Assembly (NCBI RefSeq): GCF_015709515.1
Contig: NZ_JADNQZ010000044.1
Coordinates: 1 to 64,000, forward strand
Direction of reading: 5' to 3'
Length of the DNA stretch: 64,000 nucleotides
Source of the DNA: Methylocystis sp. H62
Lineage (GTDB): Bacteria; Pseudomonadota; Alphaproteobacteria; Rhizobiales; Beijerinckiaceae
The translations under genes and the position numbers were made by a program. The notes under the pieces were generated by a model, which did no database searches, had not been told where the DNA came from, and saw nothing but the letters and a program-made list of their open reading frames with translations. Of the stretch, positions 42,589-51,736 are shown in pieces; the first letter of the stretch is position 1, and each line of letters opens with the position of its first letter.

Positions 42589-45003
42589 ATGCGGGCTCTC
42601 GCCTATGGGATCATCGGACTGATCGCCCTTGCCTGCGCGCTCATTGCCTGGGAAGCGTCCTTCGCGGCCCTCGTCGGACTGCAAACCAAATCGTGGGAGC
42701 TGTGGCATCGCTTTGCCCACGGCCATGAGATCGTCTTGCCGGCGCAAGTCGCCTATCGGCAATGGGCGTCTCCCGTGGTTCAGCAGCTCGCGACCAAAGC
42801 CCTTCTGGGCGGGCTGATCGCGCTGGCGCTCGTGACGCTCGGATTAGCGCAAGTCCTGGAGTCGCTCGGCGGGGCGCGCCAGCCGTCCGGCGGCGCCCGG
42901 CTCGCGACAGAACGCGATTTGCGCAAGGCGGGACTGCTGAACGGGCGGCCTGGCTATTCCGTCTTCCTCGGCCGCTTCAATGGCAAGGATCTTCGCTATA
43001 GCGGCGCCAGTCATATTTACGTCAACGGCCCCACGCGCGCGGGAAAGGGCGTCGGCTTCGTCCTCCCCAACGCCATCGAATGGCGCGGATCGCTGATCGG
43101 GCTCGATATCAAACGCGAAATGTGGGACCAGATCGGCGCGGCGCGCGCGGCGCTGGGGCAGGACGTTTTCATGTTTTCGCCCGGCTCTGCGCGGACGCAC
43201 TGCTGGAACCCGCTCGATCTCGTGTCGCCTTGGCCGGAGCGCGCGACCGATGTCGCGAATATCGCGCATAGCCTGATCCCGCTGTCGCAATCTGGCGATC
43301 CCTATTGGGCCGAGACCGCCCGCGGACTGTTTGCGGGTCTCCTGGCCTATGTCCTCGACGCGCGCGAGCCGCCGATCGAAGGGCGGACGATCAAGGCGGC
43401 GCTGAAAATGTTCAGCCGCGGTCGCCCGCTCGTCGCGGAACTGGCGAATATTCTGGCCAATGAGCCGGGGCTCAACGCCTTCGTGCAGGACAAGTTCCGC
43501 CAGCATATCAGCCGCGAAGAAAAGCAGCGTCAATCCTTCGAGTCGCATATCGTCACGGCCCTGGAGCCGTGGAACAACAGCCTCGTCGACGCCGCGACAA
43601 GCCGATCCGACTTCAAAATTTCGGAGCTGCGGCGACGTCCCTTCACGATCCTGATCGGAACGCCCGTCGGAAACTTCGCGGCGGTCGAAGCCGTCGTGCG
43701 TCTGCTCGTCCAACAGGTGCACGACGTCCTGCTGCGCAATCTGCCGGGTCTCGATGAGCCGCATCGGCTGCTGCTGATGCTCGATGAATTCTTTCAGTTC
43801 GGCCGCATGCCCGAAATCGTCGATCGCGCGCCGCTCGTCGCCGGCTACGGCTTTCAGATCGCCGTCATCGCCCAAGGCCTGACCCAGCTCGACGTTCGTT
43901 ACGGCAAGCCGACGCGCGACATGCTCATCGGCAATATGGACGTGAAGCTGCTCATCGGCGTCAGCGATGAGACGACGGCGCGCTACTGCGCCGAGGAACT
44001 CGGAAAACACTACGTCCGCCGCGAAGGATGGGGCACGTCGGTCGGGGCCGGATTCGGCGGATCACAGGGCAGGGCGACGCGCACGACGCAAGGACGGTGG
44101 GAGCTGCAGCCGCTGATGACGAGCGAGGCGATGCGCCGCCTCGAGGCGACCAAGGCGGTGCTGCTGGTGCGCGGCGAATATGGCGCCGTCATCGACAAGG
44201 CGCATTTCTTCAAGGAAGCCAGGTTCAAGCGACGGGTCGAGGCCTCGCGGGGGTTCGCGCATCGGATCGCCATTCCTGACGTGACGGACGCGGAGGGCGG
44301 CGAAATCGAAACGGTCGTCCCCGGCGCGCCGGGCGGCTTCAAGCATCTTGTGGCGAAAGATCGTGTCGTGAGCGAAGCGCGTGCACTCTATCTCGACGCC
44401 TCTGCGTTCGAGGCGGCGTTTGTGCAGGCGATGACCGAAACCGGGAACAGCGCCACGGCGGAACTGCTGAACCTGCTGCGGATTGAGCCGGCGCGATTTG
44501 GCGAGCTGCGCGCAACCCGAAAAAGGATCTTCGCGAAGGCCCCTTCACCAGAAGCGGCGACGGCCGCTCTGAGGCAGGAAGTCTATTCGGCACGTCGGTT
44601 GTTGAATGATGAACGCGCCCAAATGGCGCCCGCGACCGGCGCGGCAGCCACGCCAAGAGCGGCGGCTCCTGTCGCCACCGCGGCCATCGCCAGCTCCGCG
44701 CCGTTTTTTGAGCCAGCCATCGGTGATGGCGCAACGTCCAATGACAGCGGCTCGCCCGAGAGCCCCGCATTTCGTATTGGCGACGACATGCTGGCCCAGT
44801 TGCATGAGGTAAAAGGGCGATCGGACATCACGGCTGAAATTGTGAAGTCGGCCGCGACGCGCGCTGACATAGACGACGCGGCGAAACTCGGCGCGCTTGT
44901 CGACGCGTTAAGCGTTCAAGCCGAGCTCTTCATTGATACGCCGACGCCCGGCGATCTGGCGGCGCTGACCGCGGCTGTGGAAGCGGAGACTGCGGAGCAA
45001 TAA
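42589..45003 (+). CDS. virD4: VirD4/TraG-type coupling protein
   Basis: An 804-residue inner-membrane ATPase that brings the relaxase-DNA complex to the T4SS channel. Two N-terminal helices (about 5-27 and 68-92), Walker A GPTRAGKGVGFVLP (about 145), Walker B LLLMLDEFFQFGR (about 388) and the VSDETTARYCAEELG block are clear. The last ~210 residues are a less conserved Ala-rich extension, possibly for substrate choice. It ends the virB operon. Confidence 0.92.
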   Translation: MRALAYGIIGLIALACALIAWEASFAALVGLQTKSWELWHRFAHGHEIVLPAQVAYRQWASPVVQQLATKALLGGLIALALVTLGLAQVLESLGGARQPSGGARLATERDLRKAGLLNGRPGYSVFLGRFNGKDLRYSGASHIYVNGPTRAGKGVGFVLPNAIEWRGSLIGLDIKREMWDQIGAARAALGQDVFMFSPGSARTHCWNPLDLVSPWPERATDVANIAHSLIPLSQSGDPYWAETARGLFAGLLAYVLDAREPPIEGRTIKAALKMFSRGRPLVAELANILANEPGLNAFVQDKFRQHISREEKQRQSFESHIVTALEPWNNSLVDAATSRSDFKISELRRRPFTILIGTPVGNFAAVEAVVRLLVQQVHDVLLRNLPGLDEPHRLLLMLDEFFQFGRMPEIVDRAPLVAGYGFQIAVIAQGLTQLDVRYGKPTRDMLIGNMDVKLLIGVSDETTARYCAEELGKHYVRREGWGTSVGAGFGGSQGRATRTTQGRWELQPLMTSEAMRRLEATKAVLLVRGEYGAVIDKAHFFKEARFKRRVEASRGFAHRIAIPDVTDAEGGEIETVVPGAPGGFKHLVAKDRVVSEARALYLDASAFEAAFVQAMTETGNSATAELLNLLRIEPARFGELRATRKRIFAKAPSPEAATAALRQEVYSARRLLNDERAQMAPATGAAATPRAAAPVATAAIASSAPFFEPAIGDGATSNDSGSPESPAFRIGDDMLAQLHEVKGRSDITAEIVKSAATRADIDDAAKLGALVDALSVQAELFIDTPTPGDLAALTAAVEAETAEQ

Positions 45004-45070
45004 TCGAACGGATGTTCTACGCCTGCGAGAGGCGCTGCGTTGTAATTCCGCCGATTATTGGCGATGCGCG

Positions 45071-45970
45071 CTATGGGCGCTCTCCGGCAAGGACCGTGAG
45101 ATAATTCGCGGCCTGCTGCGCCTTGGAGGCGGCGGTGAAAATCGCCTTCTTGTCGGCCTTCAGCACGGTCAGCCAGTTGGCGATGTAGCTCACGTGATCG
45201 GGGCGAAGTTCCGGCGTGACGCCCAGATCCGCGCAGAGGAACGCCGCGCCGACTTCGGCGACAAGCTCTTCCATCGCGTAAGCTTCAGAGCCGAAGCGAT
45301 TCTTCAGGTCGCGGGCGCAGCGCGACGCATGGCCCGTCCAGTGCGTCAGCTCATGCATCAGCGTCGCGTAAAAGGCCTCGCCTGCCGACATGGTCTCGCT
45401 GCCGGCGAAGCGGGTGCGTTCGGGCATCATGATGTCGTCGGTCGAAGGACGATAGCAGGCCTTCGTGCCGGACTCGGTGACGCGGGCGCCGGTAGCGGCG
45501 AGGAAACGCTCGGCCTCGTCGATCGGAGAGAAGAGGGGAGTAACGGGAAGCGTCTCCTCGGGAGCGGCGTAACCCTCCACCTGGTCGGCGTTGAAGACAT
45601 AGCTCGCGCGCGCGAGCAAGCGCTCGGCCGTTTCGGGCTCAGCAGCGTCCTCGCCGTCGGTCTCGACGGTGAAGGTCTTGTAGAAGACGACGAGCGAGGA
45701 TTGCTCGCCACGCCGGACCTGACAGCCCTTCTCATGCCACTGGCGATAGGTGCCCCAGATGGGCTGCGCGTAGCCTTGATGCAGGGCGGCCACCCAGAGG
45801 GCGAGGACATTGACGCCATTGTAGTGCTTGCCGGAGGCGATGTTACGTGGGCGACCTGAGGCTCCGCCGCGATTCCAGGGGAGCCGGAATTCGCCTGCGC
45901 CGTCTTCGATGGCGGCGATGATGCGGCTGGTGATTTCCTGATGGATGTCCAGGCTGGATTCGCGGGACAT
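45071..45970 (-). CDS. ardC: ArdC-type antirestriction protein with zincin domain
   Basis: 299 residues. The N-terminal ssDNA-binding domain (DUF1738-like) shows WNRGGASGRPRNIASGKHYNG and WGTYRQWHEKGCQVRRGEQ. The C-terminal metallopeptidase domain has HELTHWTGH (about 215) and a downstream ELVAEVGAAFL Glu. ArdC proteins protect incoming plasmid ssDNA from host restriction. Start 45970 has AGAGGAAAG upstream, and this ribosome site lies in the 3' arm of a predicted hairpin. The gene is convergent with virD4. Confidence 0.92.
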   Translation of the reverse strand: MSRESSLDIHQEITSRIIAAIEDGAGEFRLPWNRGGASGRPRNIASGKHYNGVNVLALWVAALHQGYAQPIWGTYRQWHEKGCQVRRGEQSSLVVFYKTFTVETDGEDAAEPETAERLLARASYVFNADQVEGYAAPEETLPVTPLFSPIDEAERFLAATGARVTESGTKACYRPSTDDIMMPERTRFAGSETMSAGEAFYATLMHELTHWTGHASRCARDLKNRFGSEAYAMEELVAEVGAAFLCADLGVTPELRPDHVSYIANWLTVLKADKKAIFTAASKAQQAANYLTVLAGERP

Positions 45971-46356
45971 GTGTCTTTCCTCTTCGGTTGGTCGGCCGCG
46001 ACCGCCGCGACCTGATCGGTCGCCGAAGAGGCAGGGGGCAGCACAGGGCCGCACCCGCAGGGATGAAACGAAGTGGAAGACGGCAACGCCGTTGCGGCGC
46101 TGGGACCCGCCTGCCAGGCATAGACCGATGATTCAGGTCGTGCGGCGCTGAGGAGCGCGAAGAAGGGGTAAGCGCTGCGCGAACCTACTCGGACGACCAT
46201 AGCATGCGCCTATTCAGCGCGCCTTCGATTGGGTTTGAGGCGGAAGCGACAAGCGGTTCCGCACATCGGGTGAACGGAACGGCTGACGTTCACGCCAAAG
46301 GCCTGCCGCTGATCGAAGCGAGTAGCGTCCGCTTCTGAAACACGAGCGTCGCGCTT
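45971..46356. promoter_or_regulatory. ardC upstream region with a ribosome-site-sequestering hairpin
   Basis: This 386-nt stretch has no credible gene. Next to ardC, CCTCTTCGG (45979-45987) and CCGAAGAGG (46023-46031) form a perfect 9-bp stem around a smaller stem (GCGACC-TGATC-GGTCGC). On the mRNA one arm contains the AGAGG of the ardC ribosome site. The rest (46032-46356) shows nothing recognisable. Confidence 0.55.
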
Positions 46357-46650
46357 TCAACGCAACCACTCTCCGACGCCGCCATGCCGCGAGCAAGTTC
46401 CACTACGAGAATGGGAAAAGCTATAGGTTGAATCGCGACAACGCGCGCTTGCGCCATCCGGCGCGCCGCCGGTTCTGCTATGTGCTGGCGCGTGAACATC
46501 CTCGCCGCTCGAATTGGAATAGTGGCCATGTTCCTGTAGCTGCGACTCAATTGGCGTTCCAGGCGCGAGTTCGGGCTTGAGCGGCGACTTCGCGAGCGCA
46601 AAGCTCGCACTCAATAAAAGTCCAAGAGCTAAAAAAATTGCCCGCGTCAC
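46357..46650 (-). CDS. Small exported DUF3761-like protein
   Basis: 97 residues: signal peptide (IFLALGLLLSASFALA), a linker, then the short DUF3761 signature near the C-terminus (ARCRDSTYSFSHSRSGTCSRHGGVGEWL) with paired Cys and a His. Function is unknown; the signature looks like a small disulfide-bonded or metal-binding knot. The ATG overlaps the SRAP gene stop as ATGA. Confidence 0.75.
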   Translation of the reverse strand: MTRAIFLALGLLLSASFALAKSPLKPELAPGTPIESQLQEHGHYSNSSGEDVHAPAHSRTGGAPDGASARCRDSTYSFSHSRSGTCSRHGGVGEWLR

Positions 46651-47327
46651 AGGAGCACAGTCTCAACGGGATCAACAAGCGATGCATCGTCGTCCCCGGC
46701 GCCTGCCTTGTTGACACGAGTCGACACAATCCATTCATTCAAGGAATCTTCCAGGGGCGCGCGTTGGAGCGCGCCTGGATCATCGCGGCGCATCCATGCG
46801 TTGGCGTCGCGCCAGTCGAGAATGACGGGCTGCCGATCATGGAAACGGTTCATCCAGTTGTTCGCCGCGCCGACAATAATTGTTGCCGATGTGAGAGGCT
46901 CGCCTGTGCCAGGATGCTTGGCTTGCTCCCACAATGCGGCGAAGGCGAGCGGTTCACCGGACCGCGCCGAAAAATAGTGCGGCGTTTTCGCCCCCGCTTT
47001 GCCCGTCCCCTCGTAAAAGCCCGAGGCGGGAATGATGCAGCGTCTCGTCTTGAAGGCTGTTCGGAACATAGGCTTCTCGGCGACCGTCTCCGCACGGGCA
47101 TTAAACGTTGCAGGAAGATCCTTGAGCGGCTTCTTCCACCATCCGGGCACGAGCCCCCAGCGCATCTGGACGAGCTCGTTGCCGCCCGTCTCCGCAGGCC
47201 GAAGGACCTCGATCTGGGTCGTCGGCGCGATATTGTAGCGCGGCGCGAGGTTGCGGGGCTGCCCGATCAGGTCGGCAAGCCTGTGCAACTCTTCCCATGA
47301 AAGGCGCTGTGTGAAACGACCGCACAT
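46647..47327 (-). CDS. SOS-response-associated peptidase (SRAP/HMCES/YedK)
   Basis: 226 residues. The catalytic Cys is exposed as residue 2 after Met removal (MCGRFTQR). NIAPT, the WGLVPGW motif, NARAET, CIIPASGFYEG with the active Glu, and MNRFHDRQPVIL with the active His are all present. SRAP proteins form a covalent crosslink with abasic sites in ssDNA and shield it. On a conjugative element it may protect the incoming single strand, like ArdC and SSB nearby. Confidence 0.93.
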   Translation of the reverse strand: MCGRFTQRLSWEELHRLADLIGQPRNLAPRYNIAPTTQIEVLRPAETGGNELVQMRWGLVPGWWKKPLKDLPATFNARAETVAEKPMFRTAFKTRRCIIPASGFYEGTGKAGAKTPHYFSARSGEPLAFAALWEQAKHPGTGEPLTSATIIVGAANNWMNRFHDRQPVILDWRDANAWMRRDDPGALQRAPLEDSLNEWIVSTRVNKAGAGDDDASLVDPVETVLL

Positions 47328-47342
47328 GATGATGCTCGCAAT

Positions 47343-47666
47343 TCACTTCAAAGCTTTATATCCATCCGCGAAGCCGTCGAGCGAGAGAACATGCCGAAGC
47401 CCTTCGCCGGGACGAATGTAGATCGTGATGATGATATTCCTGCCGGTCAGAAGCTTGCTGATCACATCGTCGCTGATCGGTCCTTCCGCGGCGCAGCCGA
47501 TCGGCGCACACTTGAAGAAGGGAAGCTTACCGATCTCGTCCTGATCGACTTTCATCCTCGCGCCTTCCAGCAGAAACGTGTCCAGCGGCGCAATGATTTG
47601 AATGACAGCGTTGGGACTTGCCGGAATTTTTGTAAAAGTGACAATGACTTGAACGTCGGCAGGGCA
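47343..47666 (-). pseudogene. IalB-family (invasion-associated locus B) remnant
   Basis: The frame reads from CPADVQVIVTF through IIAPLDTFLLEGARMKVDQDE, FFKCAPIGCAAEGPISDD and ITIYIRPGEGL to GFADGYKALK. This matches the C-terminal ~105 residues of IalB-type periplasmic proteins, which are usually 170-200 residues with a signal peptide. A stop (TAG at 47694-47696) lies just upstream and no signal peptide remains in any frame. So it is a 5'-truncated fragment. Nothing is seen in 47667-47779. Confidence 0.7.
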
Positions 47667-47779
47667 ATGGCGACGAGGAATTGAGCGCGCGCGCTACAGT
47701 TCGGGCGTAGCATCATCGCCATAGTTCAACTCCTCCAACGCGCATCTTTGCCCCTCGACTTCCTGGTTGAAAAAATATT

Positions 47780-49726
47780 CTAAATTGCGCTCAGGTCAGC
47801 CTTGGCTTGCGCGAGGACTTTCCCAGCTTGTTCGATGCTTGGCTTCAAGGCGATTCTCTGAGCCAGAATGTGATCACGAATTTTTGTGAGCGCCTGCGGC
47901 CCGTTGATCAGGCTCTGTTCCAATTTTTGTTTCATATCGGCGACGTCGCGATCGAGCGCGGCGATGTCGCGGGGATCGACACCTTTGGAGGCGTCGAATC
48001 TGAACCCGCTTTCGACGACTTGGCGCCACTTCATCAGTTCGCGCGTGAGCGCCGGTCCGAAGCCCGGCACCTTCGTGATGTGGGCTTCGCTGACGTCCCA
48101 AGCCGTTTCTATGTTGTAGCTGGCAAGCATTGCTTTCCGGCCCGGGCCGATTCCGGGGATCTTGGCCGGTTCGATCTGGATGGCTTCGAGATAACGTTTT
48201 CGCTGATCGCGCTCGCGTGCTCTCTCGAGTTCCTGATAGCGGCGCCGACGCAGGTTCGGGAGATCCAAAAGCTGCTCCTTTTCATGTTGCAGTTGGCGTA
48301 AGTGGGTCGTGAACCGTTGGTCGCTGGCATCCTGATCCCAGCGTGCCTTCAACGTCTTGAAGTGACCCTCGGCGCGCACCACCGCGTCGCGGAACTTGGC
48401 GCTCTCCGAGCCGTCTCCCGATTGCTTCGAAACGCCTGACAGAACGAACAGACCGCCAACGATCCAGATGAACGCTGCGGCGGGCATGGCGCCCATCAAG
48501 ACTACGATAATGGCGATCAATCCGGCATATTTCGCGGCATTCCTAAACCTGCGTTGTCGTCCCAGAGCGAGAGCCTCCTTTGACGGCGCCGTTTTATTCC
48601 AATCGGGCAGATTCGGCGCCGGGCCGGGCGACGGGATCGCCGCTATTCTGGCCCATACCGAGCCGACATCGATCCTGCCAGTAATGCCGCCTAGTGGCGC
48701 GGTCTTGATCACGAAACTGAACAGAACGGCGCCGGTCGCCGCCTCCAATCTGCACCACGGACAATGATCAAGCCCGCCAACGTAATAATGAGAAGCGTTG
48801 ATGCGACAGGCCTTGGTCTGCTTCTCCAGGTTATCCAGATCCGCGACCCATTCCTTCGCGGTTGGCCGACGGCCATCTTGTACGCCGCTCTGTGCGAAGG
48901 CGCGTTCGATCAGCGAGGCGATAGCCGGGGAGGCAATGCCAATGGGTGGCACGTTCGGAGGCGGCTCCATTTGGAACGTGGAACTGTTGGCGCCGTATGC
49001 GAAGCGGAATTCCGCAATCGCTTTCTCGATGCTCATGTCTCCGCGCCCGAGGAACCGGCCAGCGAACGGGTGGCGTCCCATGAACAACAGATGGAAAATG
49101 AGGATCGCCAGCCCAAAGTTATCGTGGTTCGGCGTTCGGACGACGCCGCGGAAACGTTTCCCCTGAAGCTCAGGCGGCGTGAACGTCGGCACGCCGACCT
49201 CGCAAAGGTATCGACGCGCGCCGACACTGACTTGGAACGAGTCGCAATCGATCAGACGGACTGTCGCCTTGTCCGAGACGCAGACGCCGCCATGGTTGAC
49301 GTCGCCGATCACGCACCCGGTTTCGTGAATGGCGGCGAAAGCGCGGGCCGTATTCGCGGCAGATCGGATTAGAAACCGCCAGTCTGCGGCAGGAAACTCG
49401 GCCTTGCGGCTGCGTGGACTGTAGAGGTTGTGGATGTCCTTGTGGCCGTCGACGCGCGGCATTAGCAGGCCCACAGGCTTGCCGTCGGTGGAGCGCAACA
49501 GATCTAGCGGCCATGCGGCCAACGAAAGCAGGCGGTCGTTTTGCAACGACGCCATCGTCTCGATCTTGGATGCCTTTTCCGAGGAGACGTCTTGATGATA
49601 GAGCTTCGCTACTTGGCCGCTTCGGTCTGCGATTTCGTAGACGGTGCCTTCTCCGCCTCGTCCAAGCAGTCGCCCGAGAGTAACAGATCCCTTGGAATCT
49701 CGGACCTTGGGCAGCGGCTTTGTCAT
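47780..49726 (-). CDS. Protein kinase-like membrane protein with helix-hairpin-helix C-terminus (YegI-like)
   Basis: 648 residues. The kinase domain (about 15-300) has a glycine loop GRLLGRGGEGTVYE, a catalytic-loop variant IGDVNHGGVCV in place of HRDxxxxN, and LIDCDSF in place of DFG. A linker with HCPWC leads to two membrane helices (about 400-435). A coiled-coil region and two helix-hairpin-helix motifs (IPGIGPGRKAMLASYN, KVPGFGPALTRELM) follow. It is translated with the PP2C gene (TAATG overlap) and a vWA gene. This trio matches known vWA-PP2C-kinase triads thought to sense stress or DNA damage. Confidence 0.85.
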   Translation of the reverse strand: MTKPLPKVRDSKGSVTLGRLLGRGGEGTVYEIADRSGQVAKLYHQDVSSEKASKIETMASLQNDRLLSLAAWPLDLLRSTDGKPVGLLMPRVDGHKDIHNLYSPRSRKAEFPAADWRFLIRSAANTARAFAAIHETGCVIGDVNHGGVCVSDKATVRLIDCDSFQVSVGARRYLCEVGVPTFTPPELQGKRFRGVVRTPNHDNFGLAILIFHLLFMGRHPFAGRFLGRGDMSIEKAIAEFRFAYGANSSTFQMEPPPNVPPIGIASPAIASLIERAFAQSGVQDGRRPTAKEWVADLDNLEKQTKACRINASHYYVGGLDHCPWCRLEAATGAVLFSFVIKTAPLGGITGRIDVGSVWARIAAIPSPGPAPNLPDWNKTAPSKEALALGRQRRFRNAAKYAGLIAIIVVLMGAMPAAAFIWIVGGLFVLSGVSKQSGDGSESAKFRDAVVRAEGHFKTLKARWDQDASDQRFTTHLRQLQHEKEQLLDLPNLRRRRYQELERARERDQRKRYLEAIQIEPAKIPGIGPGRKAMLASYNIETAWDVSEAHITKVPGFGPALTRELMKWRQVVESGFRFDASKGVDPRDIAALDRDVADMKQKLEQSLINGPQALTKIRDHILAQRIALKPSIEQAGKVLAQAKADLSAI

Positions 49727-50535
49727 TATGACGCTTCGGCAGGGCGTTCAGCCGCCTCGACTCTTGTCGCGAGGATGAGGGTCTTGTCGTCGTCGGTTCG
49801 GTCACATACCGCGGGCGAGGATAGGTACCGCTCCAGCCCGCCGGACAATGCGACGTCGAGGCCTTCTGCCGTCGACAATCTCACGGGACCGAAAATCTTC
49901 TCGAAGAACGGGGCGTGGACGCTCTTGGTCGCATAATGCAGGACCAGAGACTCGATGCCATCTGTGAATAGCGCGACTTCGTCAACCTTCCTTGGAACGA
50001 GGTCGAAAGCCATACGGTCCGCGGCGCCGCTCTCCGTGACGAAAAAGGTCGAATTGGCGTAGACGCCTCGTTGCGGCCAATGCACCCATGCCCATTCGCC
50101 TCCCTCGTCGGCGACGACCATCGCGCCATCGCCGACCTGCAAGAAAGCGGCGCCGTCCTCCCCGATGACGGCGACGAGAAGAGTGCACGCGTAATCCCGC
50201 AGGGTTGTCCCCGCGTCCGTGGCGCGAAGGGAGATGGCCTCCTGGACCATTTCGACCCAAGAGCGGGCCTCGTCGAGGCAGAGGTCCGAGACTCGTCCCC
50301 CGCGAGCGAGGAAGACCTCGACGGCCTCTACGATGGTTCGGCATGCCAAATCGGACCCTTCGTCCGCCAAGGCGGCGCTGCCGGCTCCATCTGAAACGAC
50401 GAGCGCTATCACCGTTCCGCCGTCGCGGTCCGTCAGGACTTGGCAGGCATGGCTGTCTTGACAAACCGTCCCTTGCTTTACATGCGACGAACCAATCGCC
50501 GAGGCGGCTGCAATCCGCCATCCGCTATGGATCAT
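49726..50535 (-). CDS. PP2C-type serine/threonine phosphatase
   Basis: 269 residues. The metal-binding motifs are present: CQDSHA near the start, VVSDGAGSA in place of DGxx[22 protein letters not shown], and [13 protein letters not shown], plus DDDKTLIL at the end. I use the ATG at 50535, which overlaps the vWA stop as ATGA. It probably reverses phosphorylation by the neighbouring kinase. Confidence 0.88.
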   Translation of the reverse strand: MIHSGWRIAAASAIGSSHVKQGTVCQDSHACQVLTDRDGGTVIALVVSDGAGSAALADEGSDLACRTIVEAVEVFLARGGRVSDLCLDEARSWVEMVQEAISLRATDAGTTLRDYACTLLVAVIGEDGAAFLQVGDGAMVVADEGGEWAWVHWPQRGVYANSTFFVTESGAADRMAFDLVPRKVDEVALFTDGIESLVLHYATKSVHAPFFEKIFGPVRLSTAEGLDVALSGGLERYLSSPAVCDRTDDDKTLILATRVEAAERPAEAS

Positions 50536-51209
50536 CCGGCAAAAGCCCATCCGTCAGGCGCCGTCGGGTTCGCGAGCGGCACGGCGTCGCCGGGTTGCGA
50601 GTGAGATACCGACCCGAGCGAGTTGGAGAGCCACTGGAAGAGTTCGCGAAACTGCAAACCTTTCAGCTTCAACGGCTGACGGACGGAGATCTGAGCAAGC
50701 GTTTCGAAATTGGCTCCTTCGACGCCGACCGCATAGAATTGGAATGCCTTGGATTGTTCGCCCTCGCGAACCATATCTGCGGCGTGTCGCCAAGAGTCGG
50801 TCGGTCCGCCATCCGTGATCAGGAAAATCCACGGGCGGTAATAGGCGACGCCGTTACTCTTGTAGACTTCCTTTCGTTGCCGGACGAGTTCGAGTCCCTG
50901 AGTTATTGCGGCGCCCATCGGGGTATCCCCGATTACCGACAGCGTCGGCGGGACGAATATATCGGCGGTCGCAAATTCCGATATCGTTTGGACGGGGCCA
51001 AAGCCCACGATGCCGATTTCGACTCGCTTGGCAGCGAGACTGTCGCTCATCAACTCGTCCTTGAAAGCAATCAGGCCGGCATTCAGCTCGTCGATTGGTC
51101 GGCCCCGCATGGAAACGGAAGTGTCCAGCAGCAAAAGACATGGACAACGCGGCTCCGGATTGTCGGTGAAATCATCCGCGTTGAATGGGATCTGATCGAA
51201 ACTGGACAT
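50532..51209 (-). CDS. von Willebrand A domain protein (TerY/YegL-like)
   Basis: 225 residues with one vWA domain. The metal site (MIDAS) shows DTSVSM (about 29-34), TPMGAAI (Thr about 96) and ITDGGPTD (about 127). These proteins are small cytoplasmic scaffolds. It leads the vWA-PP2C-kinase operon; its 5' side diverges from hipB. Confidence 0.9.
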   Translation of the reverse strand: MSSFDQIPFNADDFTDNPEPRCPCLLLLDTSVSMRGRPIDELNAGLIAFKDELMSDSLAAKRVEIGIVGFGPVQTISEFATADIFVPPTLSVIGDTPMGAAITQGLELVRQRKEVYKSNGVAYYRPWIFLITDGGPTDSWRHAADMVREGEQSKAFQFYAVGVEGANFETLAQISVRQPLKLKGLQFRELFQWLSNSLGSVSHSQPGDAVPLANPTAPDGWAFAG

Positions 51210-51349
51210 TCGGGCCTCCTTGAAACTTTCGCCATAATGACTCCATGCATTTCCGGATCGTCAAGGGACCGTCCGGTCGCCGCGCCTGCGTCTCGAATGG
51301 GAGGTAACGCCTCTGATCGCCGACGGACCGGCGCTTACATCTAGGCAAA

Positions 51350-51378
51350 TTGTAATCTTTGTGCTACACAATTATGTT
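51350..51378 (+). promoter_or_regulatory. hipBA promoter with internal operator
   Basis: TTGTAA (51350-51355), 17 nt and TATGTT (51373-51378) form a promoter. TTGTG-CTA-CACAA (51359-51371) lies in the spacer and AATTGT/ACAATT (51348-51353, 51368-51373) flank it, a likely HipB site. The -10 covers the ATG at 51374, so translation must start further on (51401). Confidence 0.5.
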
Positions 51379-51400
51379 TTCTGTAGCGCCAAGGCTCCAA

Positions 51401-51736
51401 GTGCCCACTCCTCACAATCCTCCCGCCGCAGTGCGCCGTGCGCTACGCAAGCTCGGGGCGGACATTCACGACGCCCGCCGACGCCGGCGGCTGCCGATGG
51501 CTGTGGTGGCCGAACGCGCCTTCACCTCCCGATCGACCCTGCAAAGGGTCGAGGCCGGGGACACCAACGTCAGCATCGGCATTTATGCCGGAGTCCTCCA
51601 GGCGCTTGGGTTGCTCGACGGGCTGAGCGAAGTCGCCGACATCGGCAATGACAGCGTCGGCCAAGCGCTTGCGAGCGCCGACCTGCCCAAGCGCGTCCAC
51701 CTCAAGCGGCCAAAGGGATCGCCTCGCGATGGCTGA
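51401..51736 (+). CDS. hipB: HipB-like XRE antitoxin
   Basis: 111 residues. The HTH runs over about 20-70 (RRRRRLPMAVVAERAFTSRSTLQRVEAGDTN). I start at the GTG at 51401, with AAGG 6 nt upstream, because the in-frame ATG at 51374 overlaps the predicted -10. It overlaps hipA by 8 nt. It should repress the operon and neutralise HipA. Confidence 0.8.
   Translation: MPTPHNPPAAVRRALRKLGADIHDARRRRRLPMAVVAERAFTSRSTLQRVEAGDTNVSIGIYAGVLQALGLLDGLSEVADIGNDSVGQALASADLPKRVHLKRPKGSPRDG

Noticed and set aside
44999-45059. AATAATCG/CGATTATT inverted pair between virD4 and ardC
   Set aside because: Arms are 45 nt apart and AT-rich; too weak to call a terminator or recombination site.
50205-51344. Plus-strand open frame of about 379 codons
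   Set aside because: Antisense to the PP2C and vWA genes, both with complete metal-site motifs.
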